From Xenoacremonium recifei (lineage: Eukaryota > Ascomycota > Sordariomycetes > Hypocreales > Nectriaceae): a stretch of 64,000 nucleotides of DNA. The notes under the pieces were generated by a model. It had not been told where the DNA came from. It was given only the letters and a program-made list of their open reading frames with translations, and searched no databases. Position 1 is the stretch's first letter; each line of letters begins with the position of its first letter. Positions 1 through 11,343 of this stretch are shown here, one piece after another. Position numbers and translations under genes: made by a program. Where the stretch lies: NCBI GenBank assembly GCA_012184525.1, contig WOFQ01000041.1, positions 124,001-188,000 on the forward strand. The letters run 5' to 3'.

Positions 1-788
1 GACCCGCAAGCTCACCCTGGATGTCGAATTCGGGATTGCTTCGGTGAATTTTTCTCAGGGATGCTTCAGCTTCCTCTCGTCTACCTTGGAAAATGTACCA
101 GGTAGGACTCTCTGGCACAAAAGGCAGCCATATCATCAAGACTAATGGTAGGATCACCAGGCCACCCATAGGCAGTTTATAGGACAAAGAACTATTGATG
201 GAGTTGGTGCCTTGGGTCAACCCGGCTGCGACAAGCTGGGAGCACGACTGAAGGAACTGGTACATCATGAGTGCAGGGCCGCGGACTTGGAGAGGTGCTA
301 CCTGGTTTCATTGTTAGTGATAGTCTCATTACTCTCTGCGACGGGTTACAAACCTCCCCCATGTAAAGTAGGGATGTGACGGTAAAGTTTCCGACACCAA
401 TGCCAATTAAGATGCGTCCCGCGACAATCAGACCTTCGTAATGAGTATCGGCAACCTGGCAGATACCTCCAGCCAAGACACAGAAGGAAGCAAACCAGAG
501 TACAGCACGCCTGCCGAAGCGATCGTTCAAAGGGCCCGAAGACAAAGCACCAAGAACATCGCCGATGTAGATGCTGGATGTTGAGAGCGACTGGAAGCTT
601 GTAGCCAGGGCCTTCTTGCCGGTAGAAGAATCGATGTGGTTTCCAAAATCATTCTTGAACTCCTGCATCCCAAGGATGCCCGAGTAGTACGTATTATCAT
701 AGCCAAATACGAGAGACCCGATAGCTGAAACGGAGCAGTAGATGAAAGCCCACTTATTGGACATGAAGTCGAGATTCAGATCGAACAT
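1..788 (-). CDS. MFS sugar transporter, partial (C-terminal part lies beyond the window)
   Basis: Plasma-membrane sugar/H+ symporter of the fungal MFS sugar porter family. Two exons are visible: 354-788 and 1-301, joined across an intron with donor GTTTGT and an acceptor ending in CCAG. The family signature FGYDNTYYSG lies in the first helix. GPLNDRFGRR is the loop 2-3 motif, GRILIGIGVGN is in helix 4, and PESPTWYI follows helix 6 in exon 2. About 245 residues are present, roughly half of a usual 520-residue transporter. I chose the methionine at 788, because family members begin just before the first helix. An in-frame ATG at 905 would add 39 non-conserved residues. The substrate cannot be told from this half. 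Confidence 0.88.
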
Positions 789-2271
789 TTTGAGGCCGTT
801 GTCCTCTAGGTAGAGGTGAGATCGTCGATCAGAGGAAGAGAGAAGTAGAGGATAAGGATTCAAGATGATCGTCGTGCTCGCCAGAGAGGGCACACTTCGC
901 TCCATATATCCTCCACAACGAGTATTAATGCATGGACGTCGCCATCCCCGCCAAGATAGCCAATTCCTATAGCTACATACATCTCAACACCAAATGACCC
1001 CCATCCAAGTAATTCGGCGGCTGTAAATGGTCAGACGGACCGATTCATGATCAAGCAACGGCTCATTGAAACAGGATTGACCCCCACTAAGACGCCATGA
1101 ACCTATCGCTGTTGGAACTCGTGGCTGGAAATGGGTATCTTCCCCGCAGGTTCCCCATGGGGGATCATCCTCAAACCGACATGTGTGGATGAATGGGCTA
1201 TCAGGTTTTCTCGCCACCATCATCATTAATTCGCCCTAGCCTGCTACAATTGAGGGGTGTTTATTTAGGTTCCGTAGGTTGACCAGGTTTCCATCCGCCG
1301 GAACCAAAGCTTTGTATGGGTCAGCCTCCTCCTTGGAGGGAGACAACCCCTGTCAATTGCTGGCAAGGTCTCGATGCCGAGTCATATTTCTCCAGTTTCT
1401 CCAGCTCGCTTTTCTGTGTGGCGTCACCCGGCGGAACCACGGTTCAGAACCGGTTCGCTTGAATGCCAGTCATCATACTCCATGCGACTGCGGCTAATGC
1501 ACCGGAACGAAAACGTTGGATGCCGGAGACACGTTTGTGGCGGAGAGATTAAAGCCCCGAGAAATGGAGTGCGAGCCTGAGTATCGTGAGCCGAGGAGAC
1601 ATGCCTGCCACATCTGTTGGTCCATGCCGGATCACCAGCCTACGGCCAGTTGTGTTCTCGGCATGCCACTATTCTTCACTATGGGGCTACGGTGTGATAA
1701 TACCACGAGTCATGGGACCCATGAAGGTTAGAAATTCTCCTCAGAATTCTCCGTTGCAATGCGGAGTATTTACGGAGTAATGGCGCTCGAATTGTCCGGC
1801 GTTCGCAGTTCAAAGAGGCACGGACGATCTAGGGCGAAGGCGATGACATCAGAAGATGGGGGAACGCATACTGCTCCGAAACAGTCGCATGGTGATAATA
1901 TGAGCTGAGGTCAGTTTTCTGAAACATCTCTCTCCATATTGACTTGACAAAATTATTTTTTTGATGCAATAACCTTAGCTGAAATGGTGCACAAACAACA
2001 AGCCCGATTCCATATCGAAGACAGACGAAACCAGGATTCTCCAGCGAGACACAGAGCAAGCGAGCCAGTCCGACACAGCGGGACTCCAGAACCTACTTTC
2101 CGATCACAACAACGATTGGTATTGGGTCCAGTGCACGAATAGTTTTATCCTTTCATCGGATGCCGATTTAAGCCTGAAAAGCTGTCTGATAAGAGCCCTA
2201 CCGTGGCCACTACCATATGACCTTGTATCAGCCCAAGATATTACCGACTATCGACCGCAACGTCAGCGTCT
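789..2271. other. Intergenic gap with no supported gene
   Basis: The short open frames here lack family motifs, splice structure and a convincing start context. The region holds the promoter of the sugar transporter and the 3' flank of the isocitrate-lyase-like gene. I see no RNA gene or repeat. Confidence 0.6.
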
Positions 2272-3967
2272 TCACAGCGTAGCGCCGTTGTCGCGTGCCA
2301 TGAGTGTCTCAAAGAACGAATCTGCCAAGTAGGCACCCCCCTCGATCATGCCCCTTCCCGGTTGAGCACCTGCGAGCGCCGGCTTCTGAATCTTCTCAAA
2401 ATAACCTGCCATGCCTTCCTCCTTGAGTAGCTTGCAGCTTTGTGCAGTGTATTCTCTCACGCCTTGAGGTACCCATACGGGCTGGATCTGGAAGACAGCC
2501 CCATACTTAGCCATTACACCAGGGAACGCCTTAACATCCTCATAGCTGAAGCCATTCGCTGACCAATCGTACGCGTTCGTGTAGCCGAACCCAAACATCC
2601 GGTTTGGATAATGCTTGGTTACGCCGGCGTAGATCTCAGCGATGAGCTTTTCGTCAGGGTAGTCCATTCGTGGCCACGAGAGATCACCAAATGGTGCTGC
2701 CGCGAGCTGGCGCTCGATCACGGCCTTTGCGCACCACTGATACATGTACTGACCTTGCACACTTCGAGGAATTTCCCAGTCAAAATAAACATCTTTTCCG
2801 AGAGTCTCACGGGCAGCCTCACGACGCTTATTCAGAGGAGTGCCAGAAGGAACTTTAGCAGCATAGATTTCGAACTGGGTGTCAGACTCGCACTGATCCT
2901 TCACAGCCTGGTCGAAGGTCTTGAGGCCTGCGGTCTTGCTCCAAGCATCACGGATGATGGTAGTGTTGACTTCTCCAGCTTCGATAGCTCGGTTTTGGGC
3001 CACTGCGAAAGGTTCAACTGCATTAGTGGCGCCCAGGACATACTCATGATCGCGGGGATCAATGACAGATGTAATGAACTGAGCCTTGATGCAGTCGGAC
3101 CGAAGAAGAAGCATGGTGTCAGCTCTGATGACGATTGTTAGCTACACGGGTTTAATATGATACTACACCAGACAATACTGACCCCATGATATCGAATTGA
3201 AGTCTTGTGGCTGACAAACGAGCCTCATACTCTGAAATGGGTACTAGAGTTCGTCCTTGACCGATGGTAAACTTCTTTAAGCCCAGGGCCAGATCGTCGA
3301 CATGAATCATTGCCACGCCGGCCTCTACGAAGGCTTTGGCTGTTTTCATTGTCGAGGTGAGCGGACCAAACCCCATATCGGCGTCAGCGATAATGGGAAC
3401 CATATAGTCCACCTTCTCCAGCTTAGCCCTCTCTTCGCGGGACCGAGATAGACGGTATTGACGCTGGCGCTGGTCATTCCACTCTTGAGCGTGATAGATG
3501 CGATTTACCACGCCGGGAACGGTGTCCCAGGGGTAGTCAGCATGGTCCACGCCGGGATGCACAGCAGCAGTGGCGCCACAGAGCGCGCCCGAAACGTAGA
3601 CGGTGTCCAAGTGCTTGGCCACTTCTGAGGCCATGAGCGTGTCAGAGACACCGTAGGTAAGTTCATAGGTACCATCCTTGAGATGAGTCTGCAAGAGATC
3701 CCAGAGCTTGAGAGCTTGCTTGCTCGAAGGATACTGTGTCCGAGATGAGGGACGCAACGCCGCAACTCGCCGCGCGCTGTAAGGTCTATAGTCCGGTAAT
3801 AAATTTAGCCAGGACTCTATGGCACCGGAAGTGTGAGGGAGTTTTGCTGTTCACTCATACCTCTTGAGGTTTGCATGACGAGGTGTTTTCCACCATGCCT
3901 CAATCTCGGCTACTTCCTTCTCAAAGGCAGCCTGTTCGGCATCAAGATCTACCTTAACGATGCCCAT
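2272..3967 (-). CDS. Isocitrate lyase-like protein with a degenerate catalytic loop
   Basis: Member of the ICL/PEP-mutase superfamily, whose true ICL members split isocitrate into glyoxylate and succinate. Three exons (3861-3967, 3183-3785, 3124-2272) give 520 residues, close to a normal fungal ICL. Fold landmarks are kept: RPYSARRV near residue 36, TYGVSDTL, LDTVYVSG, ADADMGFGP and VPISEYEARL. The catalytic loop, KKCGH in active ICL and methyl-ICL, reads KKFTIGQ near residue 205, so the nucleophilic Cys and the following His are absent. The conserved Glu of the HIED/HFED motif is Asp (HVDD). It is probably not an ordinary glyoxylate-cycle enzyme. A changed lyase or hydrolase activity, or a non-catalytic role, is possible. 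The C terminus (ATL) is not a peroxisomal PTS1. The next gene to the right, an M20 amidohydrolase, is divergent. Confidence 0.85.
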
Positions 3968-4972
3968 CTTTAAGTGTACTTAGATGTAAATAATACAAGT
4001 CTGTGCTGAAATTGGGGGATTTTGGAAGGGCTGTTGCAGAAAGACGATGAAGTAATGCGGGAAACCCTCGATCTCGAAGCACGTAAATGTTCGTAGGATC
4101 AAAATGACAGAAACATCGCAGTAGATACTACCAAGGACATTAAACTCCGCCCAGGATATCACCTCGCTTCAGCGACAATCGAATGCCTCAAGTCAGGTAG
4201 CCCCGCTTCTCCACCCGGCCTCGGCTCCGACGATTCGGCGAAGTGGGTCTTCGTATCGGCATGATCGGGAAAATCCCGACGCGAGGAGCGGCTACCCTGT
4301 AGATAAGCTGCAGCTTTAGACGGGCCGAGATTTTAACACATGGACTTTAGTCAAGATGTTATAGCGATAAATGTTATAGAAACGGTAAAGCTGATAAGTT
4401 CACCGCCTCGGAATAAGTCTCCTCGTGAGTACCAATTTGCTTTTGACCTCAGCGGCATCCGGCAATTGATTAGTTAGTGCCGTCGGCAAAAATGGCCATT
4501 CATATCGTTCCAATTGAGTCGCGTGCCCCATATAGGCAGGATGTTGCCAGACGCAACAGCCACAATGATCCTAGGATTTGGTCGGCAAAATGAGTGGCAA
4601 TTTCGTCAGTGGTCCTTGAGTGTCAAACAATCCTTGCTGATCAGTTTCTGCCGCGGTTGCCATTTGCCGCGCCTTTCCGTCCTCGTTTATCCTCTGCTAG
4701 AGCCGGCGAAGGACGAAACGAATGAGACATGTAGTGAACCGATTCAATTATGATTGTGGAAGAGGATGCTATAGTAGCGAAATAGCTGTATTGCCGACGA
4801 GTCAAGGTGGAAAACCTGTGGATCGAAAGGGGTGAACGTAACCTTAACCGCCGTCCTATGGCCAACATCCTACAATAGGCCAGTCACAGTCGTTGCTAGA
4901 CCGCGTACCTGTGTCCTTTGTTTCGTGTTCAACTTCGTTACGACAGTATTTTCGAAGAGTAAACGATCAAGC
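3968..4972. other. Divergent promoter region between ICL-like and M20 genes
   Basis: About 1 kb between two gene starts that point away from each other. No gene is supported. It must contain both promoters, but I could not fix a TATA box or operator. Confidence 0.55.
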
Positions 4973-6401
4973 ATGATTGAAACGTCGACATACCGGGGCG
5001 AGGTCGTGATGCCTAAGCTCGCGGCTACTATGAGTACTACGGAGGTGGTACTTGAGAAGAAGGGACTTGAATCAATGGCCGATCTAATTTGCGAGCATAT
5101 TAATTCCATTGATGGAGATCTGCTTTCCATTAACAAAGCTGTTCGTGTTTCCCCATGGCATTTGACCTTGCCTTTGCGATTGATACTCGTTTTAGATCTA
5201 TGACGACCCGGAACTGGGACTTGAGGAGTTTCACGCCCATGACAACATTGTGGCTTTCCTCCGCAAGCACGGCCACAACGTGACAGAGCATGCGTTTGGT
5301 GTAGCGACTTCCTTTCAAGCGGAATACGGCTCTGGCGGTCGTGTTGTCACTTTCAATGCCGAATATGATGCTCTCCCTGGAATCGGTCACGCCTGTGGCC
5401 ATAATCTTATTGCCACTGCTTCCATCGGTGCCTTTCTAGCTGTTGCAGAAGCTCTGAGGGTTAGTGGCCGTTCCGGTCGCGTCAGGTTGCTGGGAACACC
5501 GGCGGAGGAAAATCTCGGCGGCAAACAATTACTTGTTGATGCTGGAGCATTCGATGATGTAGACGCTTGCATTATGCTGCACCCAGGTGCTGAAAGCCGT
5601 CATCACGGCCGGGCAGGAACTAGCTATGCTCATACATTGGCGAATGAGAAGGTCATTGTTCGTTTCAAAGGGAAAACGGCGCATGCAAGCATGTATCCTT
5701 GGAACGCTGTCAATGCACTCGATGCAGTCGCACTTACGTACTCAGCAGTTAGTATGCTGAGACAGCAGATTCGTCCATACGAACGTGTGCATTGTGTTGT
5801 TAAGAAAGGTGGCGAGGTGCCCAATATGGTACCCGACAACACAGAAATGATATACGCGATGCGTAGCTGGACAAGGAAAGAGGCGCTGGCTCTAAAGAAT
5901 AGAGTCTTGAAATGCTTTGAGGGCGCCGCCATCGCTACCGGATGCGACTGGGAGGTGCAAAACCTGGTTGGGTACGCAGATATGAGACCAAATAGGACAA
6001 TTTGCACGCTGTGGGCGATAGCGATGGAGCAACTTGGTAGCCCGGTCAACTGCGACTTGGAATCTCAAGTGCCAGGCATGGGATCGACTGACATGGGTGA
6101 GTATTACGCTGATACAAGCTTTCTAGATGCGGAAGACTGATCCCGGTTTCTAGGCAATGTGTCGTATGTCTGCCCTGGATTTCATGGTTTCTTCGGAATC
6201 CCCACTGCTGAGGGCGACTACAACCATACGGCTGGGTTCACCAAATGGGGAGGAAAACCAGAGGCTCATAGGCTAACCCTCACAGCTGGGAAGGGAATAG
6301 CGATGACTGGGTGGAGGATTCTGGAAAGCGAGGAGGTTGCAAAAGCAGTATGGCAGCACTTTGAAGAAGACACCGAGACGAAAAAGAGAGAACATAAGTA
6401 A
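4973..6401 (+). CDS. Peptidase M20 family amidohydrolase
   Basis: Zinc-dependent amidohydrolase of the M20D type (aminoacylase, hippurate hydrolase, AbgB-like), releasing a carboxylate and an amine from an N-acyl substrate. Exons 4973-5140, 5196-6096 and 6154-6401 give 438 residues. YDDPELGLEEFHAH near residue 58 is the usual N-terminal motif. GHACGHN near residue 120 provides metal ligands and PAEEN near 158 carries the catalytic Glu pair. TAHAS begins the dimerisation domain, and GNVSYVCPGFHGF near the C-terminal third matches the family's metal-ligand region. The start is uncertain: in-frame ATGs at 4973, 5009 and 5030 all have a purine at -3. No signal peptide is seen, so it is probably cytosolic. 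It is divergent from the ICL-like gene and convergent with the Zn2Cys6 regulator, suggesting a small catabolic locus. Substrate unknown. Confidence 0.87.
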
Positions 6402-6579
6402 TGGGTAAAGAGATAGGGTCAGCAATGAAGCGCTATTAGAACCAGTCAAAGCTGGTCAGTGAAGATAGATACACTGCTAGGCTCAGGCATCATACTAGCT
6501 CAAAATGGATGGAATTTGACATTCAAGACTTCGAGAACTGTATTGAATTGATTGGAGACAAATTCTTCTTCAAAAGAGG

Positions 6580-8811
6580 CTATAGCTTTTGTAGAAATAC
6601 TTGCCTCATGTATTCCACGCCCACTCGTCTTCCCGTTCTCTCTTGCTCGACAATAATCTGCTGTAGAGCTCGTTTGGTTCCCTTTTTCTGCATTTTGTGG
6701 ACTACCCAGTCTTGGTAGATGACGTCCATTGACTCAGCTCCGACTACGAATAGGGGCCACTCTAATCTGTGAAATAAGCCTTGGTCCTTGACATCAGCTG
6801 GACTATCTGGCTGTCCATGTCGCGTCCGATGGCCGAGAACACTGCCGGCAATCGTCAACACGGTTCGCTGCGAGGAGGCCACCTCTTCTGGGGCTGGCAT
6901 TGCAGCATCCTCAAGCGTGCAGCGAAAGAGATAGACGCGCACGGCGTGGAAGTAAGCAGTGCTTAAGTCGGCGTTTACCTGAGTGCGGCTTTGCCCTCGG
7001 CCTTCTGAAGCTGAGTTGTATTCCCGCGGTCGCTCGCCAAATGACTTTGGTACTGAATCTGAGGCTTCTATATGTGCTGACATGTCAAGGACGTTGGCGT
7101 ATTTGATACGAAGAACGTCCAGCTCCAACTGGAACCGCCTTTTCGCCTCGGGATCGGGTCGCGTTTGCACAAACTCGCAATTGATGTCTTCTAGCAAAAT
7201 GTTTAGCTCGCTATTGAACTTGAGCATGGCGTAATTCTCAGAGTCATCAATCATTTCGTTGATGGGATAGTCAGGCCCCCAATTCAGAGCCAGTGCGTTG
7301 CGGCCTAGGTCGTAGATGCGCCCGAGACGCTCCTTGTTGACGTTGAGATGTGTGGCCAGTTTTCCTCCACAGTGATAAAATCCATATCTAATGTCCTGGT
7401 AATAAAGACAAGTGATAAGGAGAGCGATCATTGAGCCTTCCCGCGCAGAGCATGTCAGGAGACGATGGTCGCTCCAGGAGGGAGCTGTGTGGTCCGAAAT
7501 ATTCTTTTCACTGTGACCATCGATGCCTCCCGGTCTTCCTTGGATCTCGTACCCCCCAGAACTGCATAAACTATCCAGGCCATACTTCCGGATATGCTCT
7601 GTAACTGCAGTACTGAGATGCCGCAGAAAGTTGACGTCCACGTCCGGCATTCTTGTGCGATACAGGTAAAGGAACCAGAACGCAGCCATGAGATGTGAAT
7701 GTTGCTCTGCCGTGATCTTGCTTTGTGCATCCGCCACTCCAAGGCGATTTCTCGTCTCTGCTAATAGGCTGGCACCACTGCGATAATGTTCCTGCGCAGC
7801 GACTTGCAACTCACGCTGAGTTTGACCTCCTCCCCACCACATGTCATTGAAGGCGACTGCAAGTAAGAAGTGCATGACCATCGGGTCTGTCAGGCCCATG
7901 ATACGGATCAAACTGAGGGTTGACCATCGAGGATGTTTCTTCGTGAAGTTGACGGAAAACAGTGTTGAGTAGTGGTCGAGGGCACGATGCTCCAGTGCTG
8001 TCAAGGGAACAGAACATGGCATCGAGAGAGCGTAATGCAATGGTGAAGGCGAGGGCAGCGCGACAGACGTGGGAAATGCGAGTTGGGAACCAAAGTCGCC
8101 AAAGGATGTGGGCCAAGGCGCGCAAAAAGCCTCCCACGAGGGCATTGTGGATTCGGGGGATGAGGATGAGAAGACCTGAGGAGGATCATCCCCGAAGATG
8201 GGTTGTTCCATGCAAAGATTGAAGCCATCTTCGAGACCGAGATTCAGCCCAGTGCTATGGCCAGCAGTGCCCTGTAGGAGAGACGCTTCGTCAATGACTG
8301 CTGGAAGGGTACCGATCACATTGGATGGAATCGATGATATCTGAGGGTTATCTTGCTGACGAGTCGCTGGACCCTGGTTGCTCAAGCCAAACGCCTCTAG
8401 GTCGCCGTTCAGAATAGGCAGTGAAGAAGCCGCTGTCTGTAACAGGGGACTTCTGGAAGCACTAGGGCTAGCATTCTGCAGTGTTTTGTCCGGCTGAGGT
8501 GTGCGTGGCAGAAGTGGACTTTGGCTGCCGCTTCCTGACAGCCGGATCTGTTCACGCTGGCGTCGTTCAGCCTGTCGACGCTCACGGAGGGGCGGCCGAG
8601 CCGGGAGCCATTGACAATTCAGAACGAGCCGTAAACATCGCGAGCAATTGGGACGCTTCTCATCACACTTGACCTTCTTGCTGCGGCAGGTGTTGCAGCC
8701 ATTCTTTGATCGCTTCGGCAGGGCGGTGCAAGCAACGCGAGATGCGGCATCGGCATGTTCCGACGAGGATCGGCGTCGTCGGCTTGGTTGTTGGCCCTCC
8801 GCCTGAGCCAT
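6580..8811 (-). CDS. Zn2Cys6 transcription factor
   Basis: Nuclear fungal-type regulator of about 743 residues in one uninterrupted frame. The binuclear zinc cluster uses Cys39, 42, 49, 56, 59 and 66 (C-x2-C-x6-C-x6-C-x2-C-x6-C). It is preceded by an Arg-rich stretch and followed by an Arg-rich linker (residues about 75-90). The middle part, from about residue 230 on, has the helical look of the fungal_trans regulatory domain. I chose the ATG at 8811 (A at -3). An upstream ATG at 8985 would add 58 residues of low-complexity sequence before the zinc cluster. It is divergent from the Dal5-type permease at 9659 and convergent with the amidohydrolase, so it probably controls one or both. Target sites were not identified. 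Confidence 0.88.
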   Translation of the reverse strand: MAQAEGQQPSRRRRSSSEHADAASRVACTALPKRSKNGCNTCRSKKVKCDEKRPNCSRCLRLVLNCQWLPARPPLRERRQAERRQREQIRLSGSGSQSPLLPRTPQPDKTLQNASPSASRSPLLQTAASSLPILNGDLEAFGLSNQGPATRQQDNPQISSIPSNVIGTLPAVIDEASLLQGTAGHSTGLNLGLEDGFNLCMEQPIFGDDPPQVFSSSSPESTMPSWEAFCAPWPTSFGDFGSQLAFPTSVALPSPSPLHYALSMPCSVPLTALEHRALDHYSTLFSVNFTKKHPRWSTLSLIRIMGLTDPMVMHFLLAVAFNDMWWGGGQTQRELQVAAQEHYRSGASLLAETRNRLGVADAQSKITAEQHSHLMAAFWFLYLYRTRMPDVDVNFLRHLSTAVTEHIRKYGLDSLCSSGGYEIQGRPGGIDGHSEKNISDHTAPSWSDHRLLTCSAREGSMIALLITCLYYQDIRYGFYHCGGKLATHLNVNKERLGRIYDLGRNALALNWGPDYPINEMIDDSENYAMLKFNSELNILLEDINCEFVQTRPDPEAKRRFQLELDVLRIKYANVLDMSAHIEASDSVPKSFGERPREYNSASEGRGQSRTQVNADLSTAYFHAVRVYLFRCTLEDAAMPAPEEVASSQRTVLTIAGSVLGHRTRHGQPDSPADVKDQGLFHRLEWPLFVVGAESMDVIYQDWVVHKMQKKGTKRALQQIIVEQERTGRRVGVEYMRQVFLQKL

Positions 8812-9658
8812 TGTAACGCGAGGGATACAGCAGAGACGAAGCGAGGCTACAGGGTGAAGGATGGAGAAGCAGGGCTGGAGGCTGTATTGGCAACGGCAGA
8901 GCGAAGCCTGAGATCCAGCATGGTCTGTCGGAGGCATTGAGCCGACGGCAGCTGTCAAGAGGCTGCTCTTCGCCAAAATGAACAAATCATAGCGCCCTTT
9001 TCAATAGCCAGCCCGCTATAGATACGAACCCCGTTCCATCGGATCCTCCGCCGTATCAACCCCGAAGAGCGCTAATAGGCTAGAACAAATCCGTTCTGGT
9101 ATCGATCAATGGCGTTTTGCAGCGGCAATTCTGACGAATCCGATGCGCACCTAGCAAAGCATTGTTGAGACCAATGTCTCCAGCCTTGGGACATTCGATC
9201 AGCGGTAGCTGTCGCCAATTCAACCGGAACGAGTCTCACCTTGAATCGTACCATTGCTTCCGATGATTGATGACCCGGTTAAGACGGCAGCAAGGGTAGG
9301 CAAGTTTCCATGCTTATCATCTGCAACACCACACCCTGCACATTTGCCGGTGAACTTGGCACACTATCATATGCGGGGAAGCCGGGGTCTTGCTGTATCA
9401 ATAGTGGTTGGAAGCTTACGGAGCATACCGACTGCGCTTTACTAGAGTACTGATACTCTGAGCCTTGGATATGTCGCTAGGTACTTGTACATCCTTCGGT
9501 TCTCGACTTGAGCAAGCCTTCAAAAGGAGGCACCCTGGACGACCCTTTCTTACGCTGCTCAATCCATCTTCCTCCATCTTATAGTTTTACTCTCTTCTAC
9601 CTTTCCCCCTTCAGGTATCCCTACTCGGAGGCACTGGAGCAACAGCCTCCTCGTCAAA
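8812..9658. other. Divergent promoter region (regulator / permease)
   Basis: Region of 847 bp between the start of the Zn2Cys6 regulator and the start of the permease. The last 150 bp before 9659 are pyrimidine-rich, as is common in fungal promoters and 5' leaders. No gene or clear operator is seen. Confidence 0.5.
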
Positions 9659-11343
9659 ATGGCAGAAGTCACCAACGACAAAACAGCCATGCAAATTCGT
9701 CGCACCGCATCATCGCAGGCAGGTGATCAGACAACCGGAGAGTTGAAGAAAGACTACACCATCGCCGATCTGGATATTGGTGCACGTTATGCCGATGCTG
9801 TTCGAAACGACCCGTATACCCATGAAGAAGAGATTGCTGTGAGATGGCGCCTGGACCGGCGGATTATGCCCATCTTGTTTTTCAACGTTGTGCTTGCCAG
9901 TGTTGACAAGACTTCCACTTCTACTGGAGCTCTGTAAGCTACCTATGCTATAGAGGGAGGGTGCAACGGTTCTGACATGGCTTATAGCTATGGAATGGAA
10001 ACGGACAACGACCTGCTCGTCGGTAATCGATATTCCTGGGTTGGAAGCTCATTTTACTTCGGCTACCTGATCGCCTCGTTGCCAGCTGCATGGGCGATGC
10101 AGCGCTTCCCTATTGCCAAGGTGATTGTTACCTGTCAGATGACTTGGGGGATTCTGCTCTTGGCAATGGGTTTCGTCAGCAGTTTTCCCGGTCTTCTTAC
10201 GATGCGCATCATTCTCGGTATGCTCGAGGCACCTATAATTCCTGGCGGCGTGCTCATGATGAGCATGTGGTATCCACGAAGGGATATGGCTTTGCGTCTC
10301 GCATTCTACTACACCGGATTTGCGCAGCTTATCACTGGACCCGTCGGATATGGGTATGTTAGCAACTGCATTTTATTAGTCTTGTACTTTAAGCGACATG
10401 CCGCTAATGACCTTTCTGCAGTGTTGGCCACATTACTGGGACGTGGTTCAAGCCCTGGCGTGTCTTCTTCTGGATCCTAGGCGGTCTCACTATCCTCTGG
10501 GCTATCCTTAGCGGTGTCGTCCTTCCAGACAGCCCTGTCAAAGCCAAGTTCCTCTCCGAGCGCGAGAAGGCCGTTGTCATAGGCCGGATCCAGGCAGATC
10601 AGACCGGCATCGAGAATAAGAAGTGGAAGTCTTATCAAGTCAAAGAAGCGTTCGTCGATCCCAAGACCTGGCTCTTGTTCCTGTTCAATATTTTTGTCGC
10701 CGTACCAAACGGTGGCCTGACGAACTTCACGCCTCTAATTGTCAATGGCCTTGGGTACTCCGCGCCCCGTGCTGCCCTCTTGACTATGCCGACTGGAATA
10801 ATGGAGACGGTCGCTGGATTCTTCTGCAATGGCTTGGTGTTTCTTTCCATTCGATTCTACGGGGGCCGATTCCAGATCCGTGGCGCCGTGATGATCGTAG
10901 GGCTCATTGTTGGCTTAATTGCTGCAGTTTTCCTTTACACATTACCTCTCGATGCGTTACATAACCGCCTCGCCGCACTGTACTTCAGCTACTTCTATCT
11001 GGGACCTTACATCGTGTCTTTGGGCTTCATTACAATGAATACTGCGGGCCATACCAAGAAGGTCGTTCTCAACGCTTTCTGCTTTGTGTCCAATTGCGTC
11101 GCCAACATTATCGGTCCCCAATTCTTCAAGACCTCCCAGGCTCCGCTCTACCCCCTAGGAACGGGCGTCATCTTGGGATGCTACTGCTTCGGGATCATTA
11201 ATCTATTGTGCTATATGGGATACTGCTTCTATGAAAACAAGCGGAGGAATCGGATTGAAGGGGGTCAACCTTCCGATCACGAAGATACTGATTTTATGGA
11301 TCTGACGGACAAAGAGAACATCCACTTTCGGTATGTGTGGTAA
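9659..11343 (+). CDS. MFS transporter, anion:cation symporter (Dal5-like) family
   Basis: Plasma-membrane permease of the ACS/Dal5 group, which takes up organic anions such as allantoate, nicotinate, pantothenate or small carboxylates. Exons 9659-9933, 9988-10353 and 10422-11343 restore one frame of about 520 residues with 12 predicted helices. Landmarks are an N-terminal cytosolic tail ending WRLDRRIMP, then YSWVGSSFYFGYL, RIILGMLEAPIIPGG and MWYPRRDMALR in the first half, and LPDSPVKAKFL plus the helices from TWLLFLFNIF onward in the second half. A first-helix DKTSTSTGAL replaces the common LDRxNxGNA motif. It is divergent from the Zn2Cys6 gene at 8811, which may regulate it. The substrate is unknown. 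A breakdown product linked to the nearby amidohydrolase is a reasonable guess. Confidence 0.9.

Noticed and set aside
2611..3141. Plus-strand open frame across the ICL-like gene
   Set aside because: It is the antisense shadow of a conserved exon.
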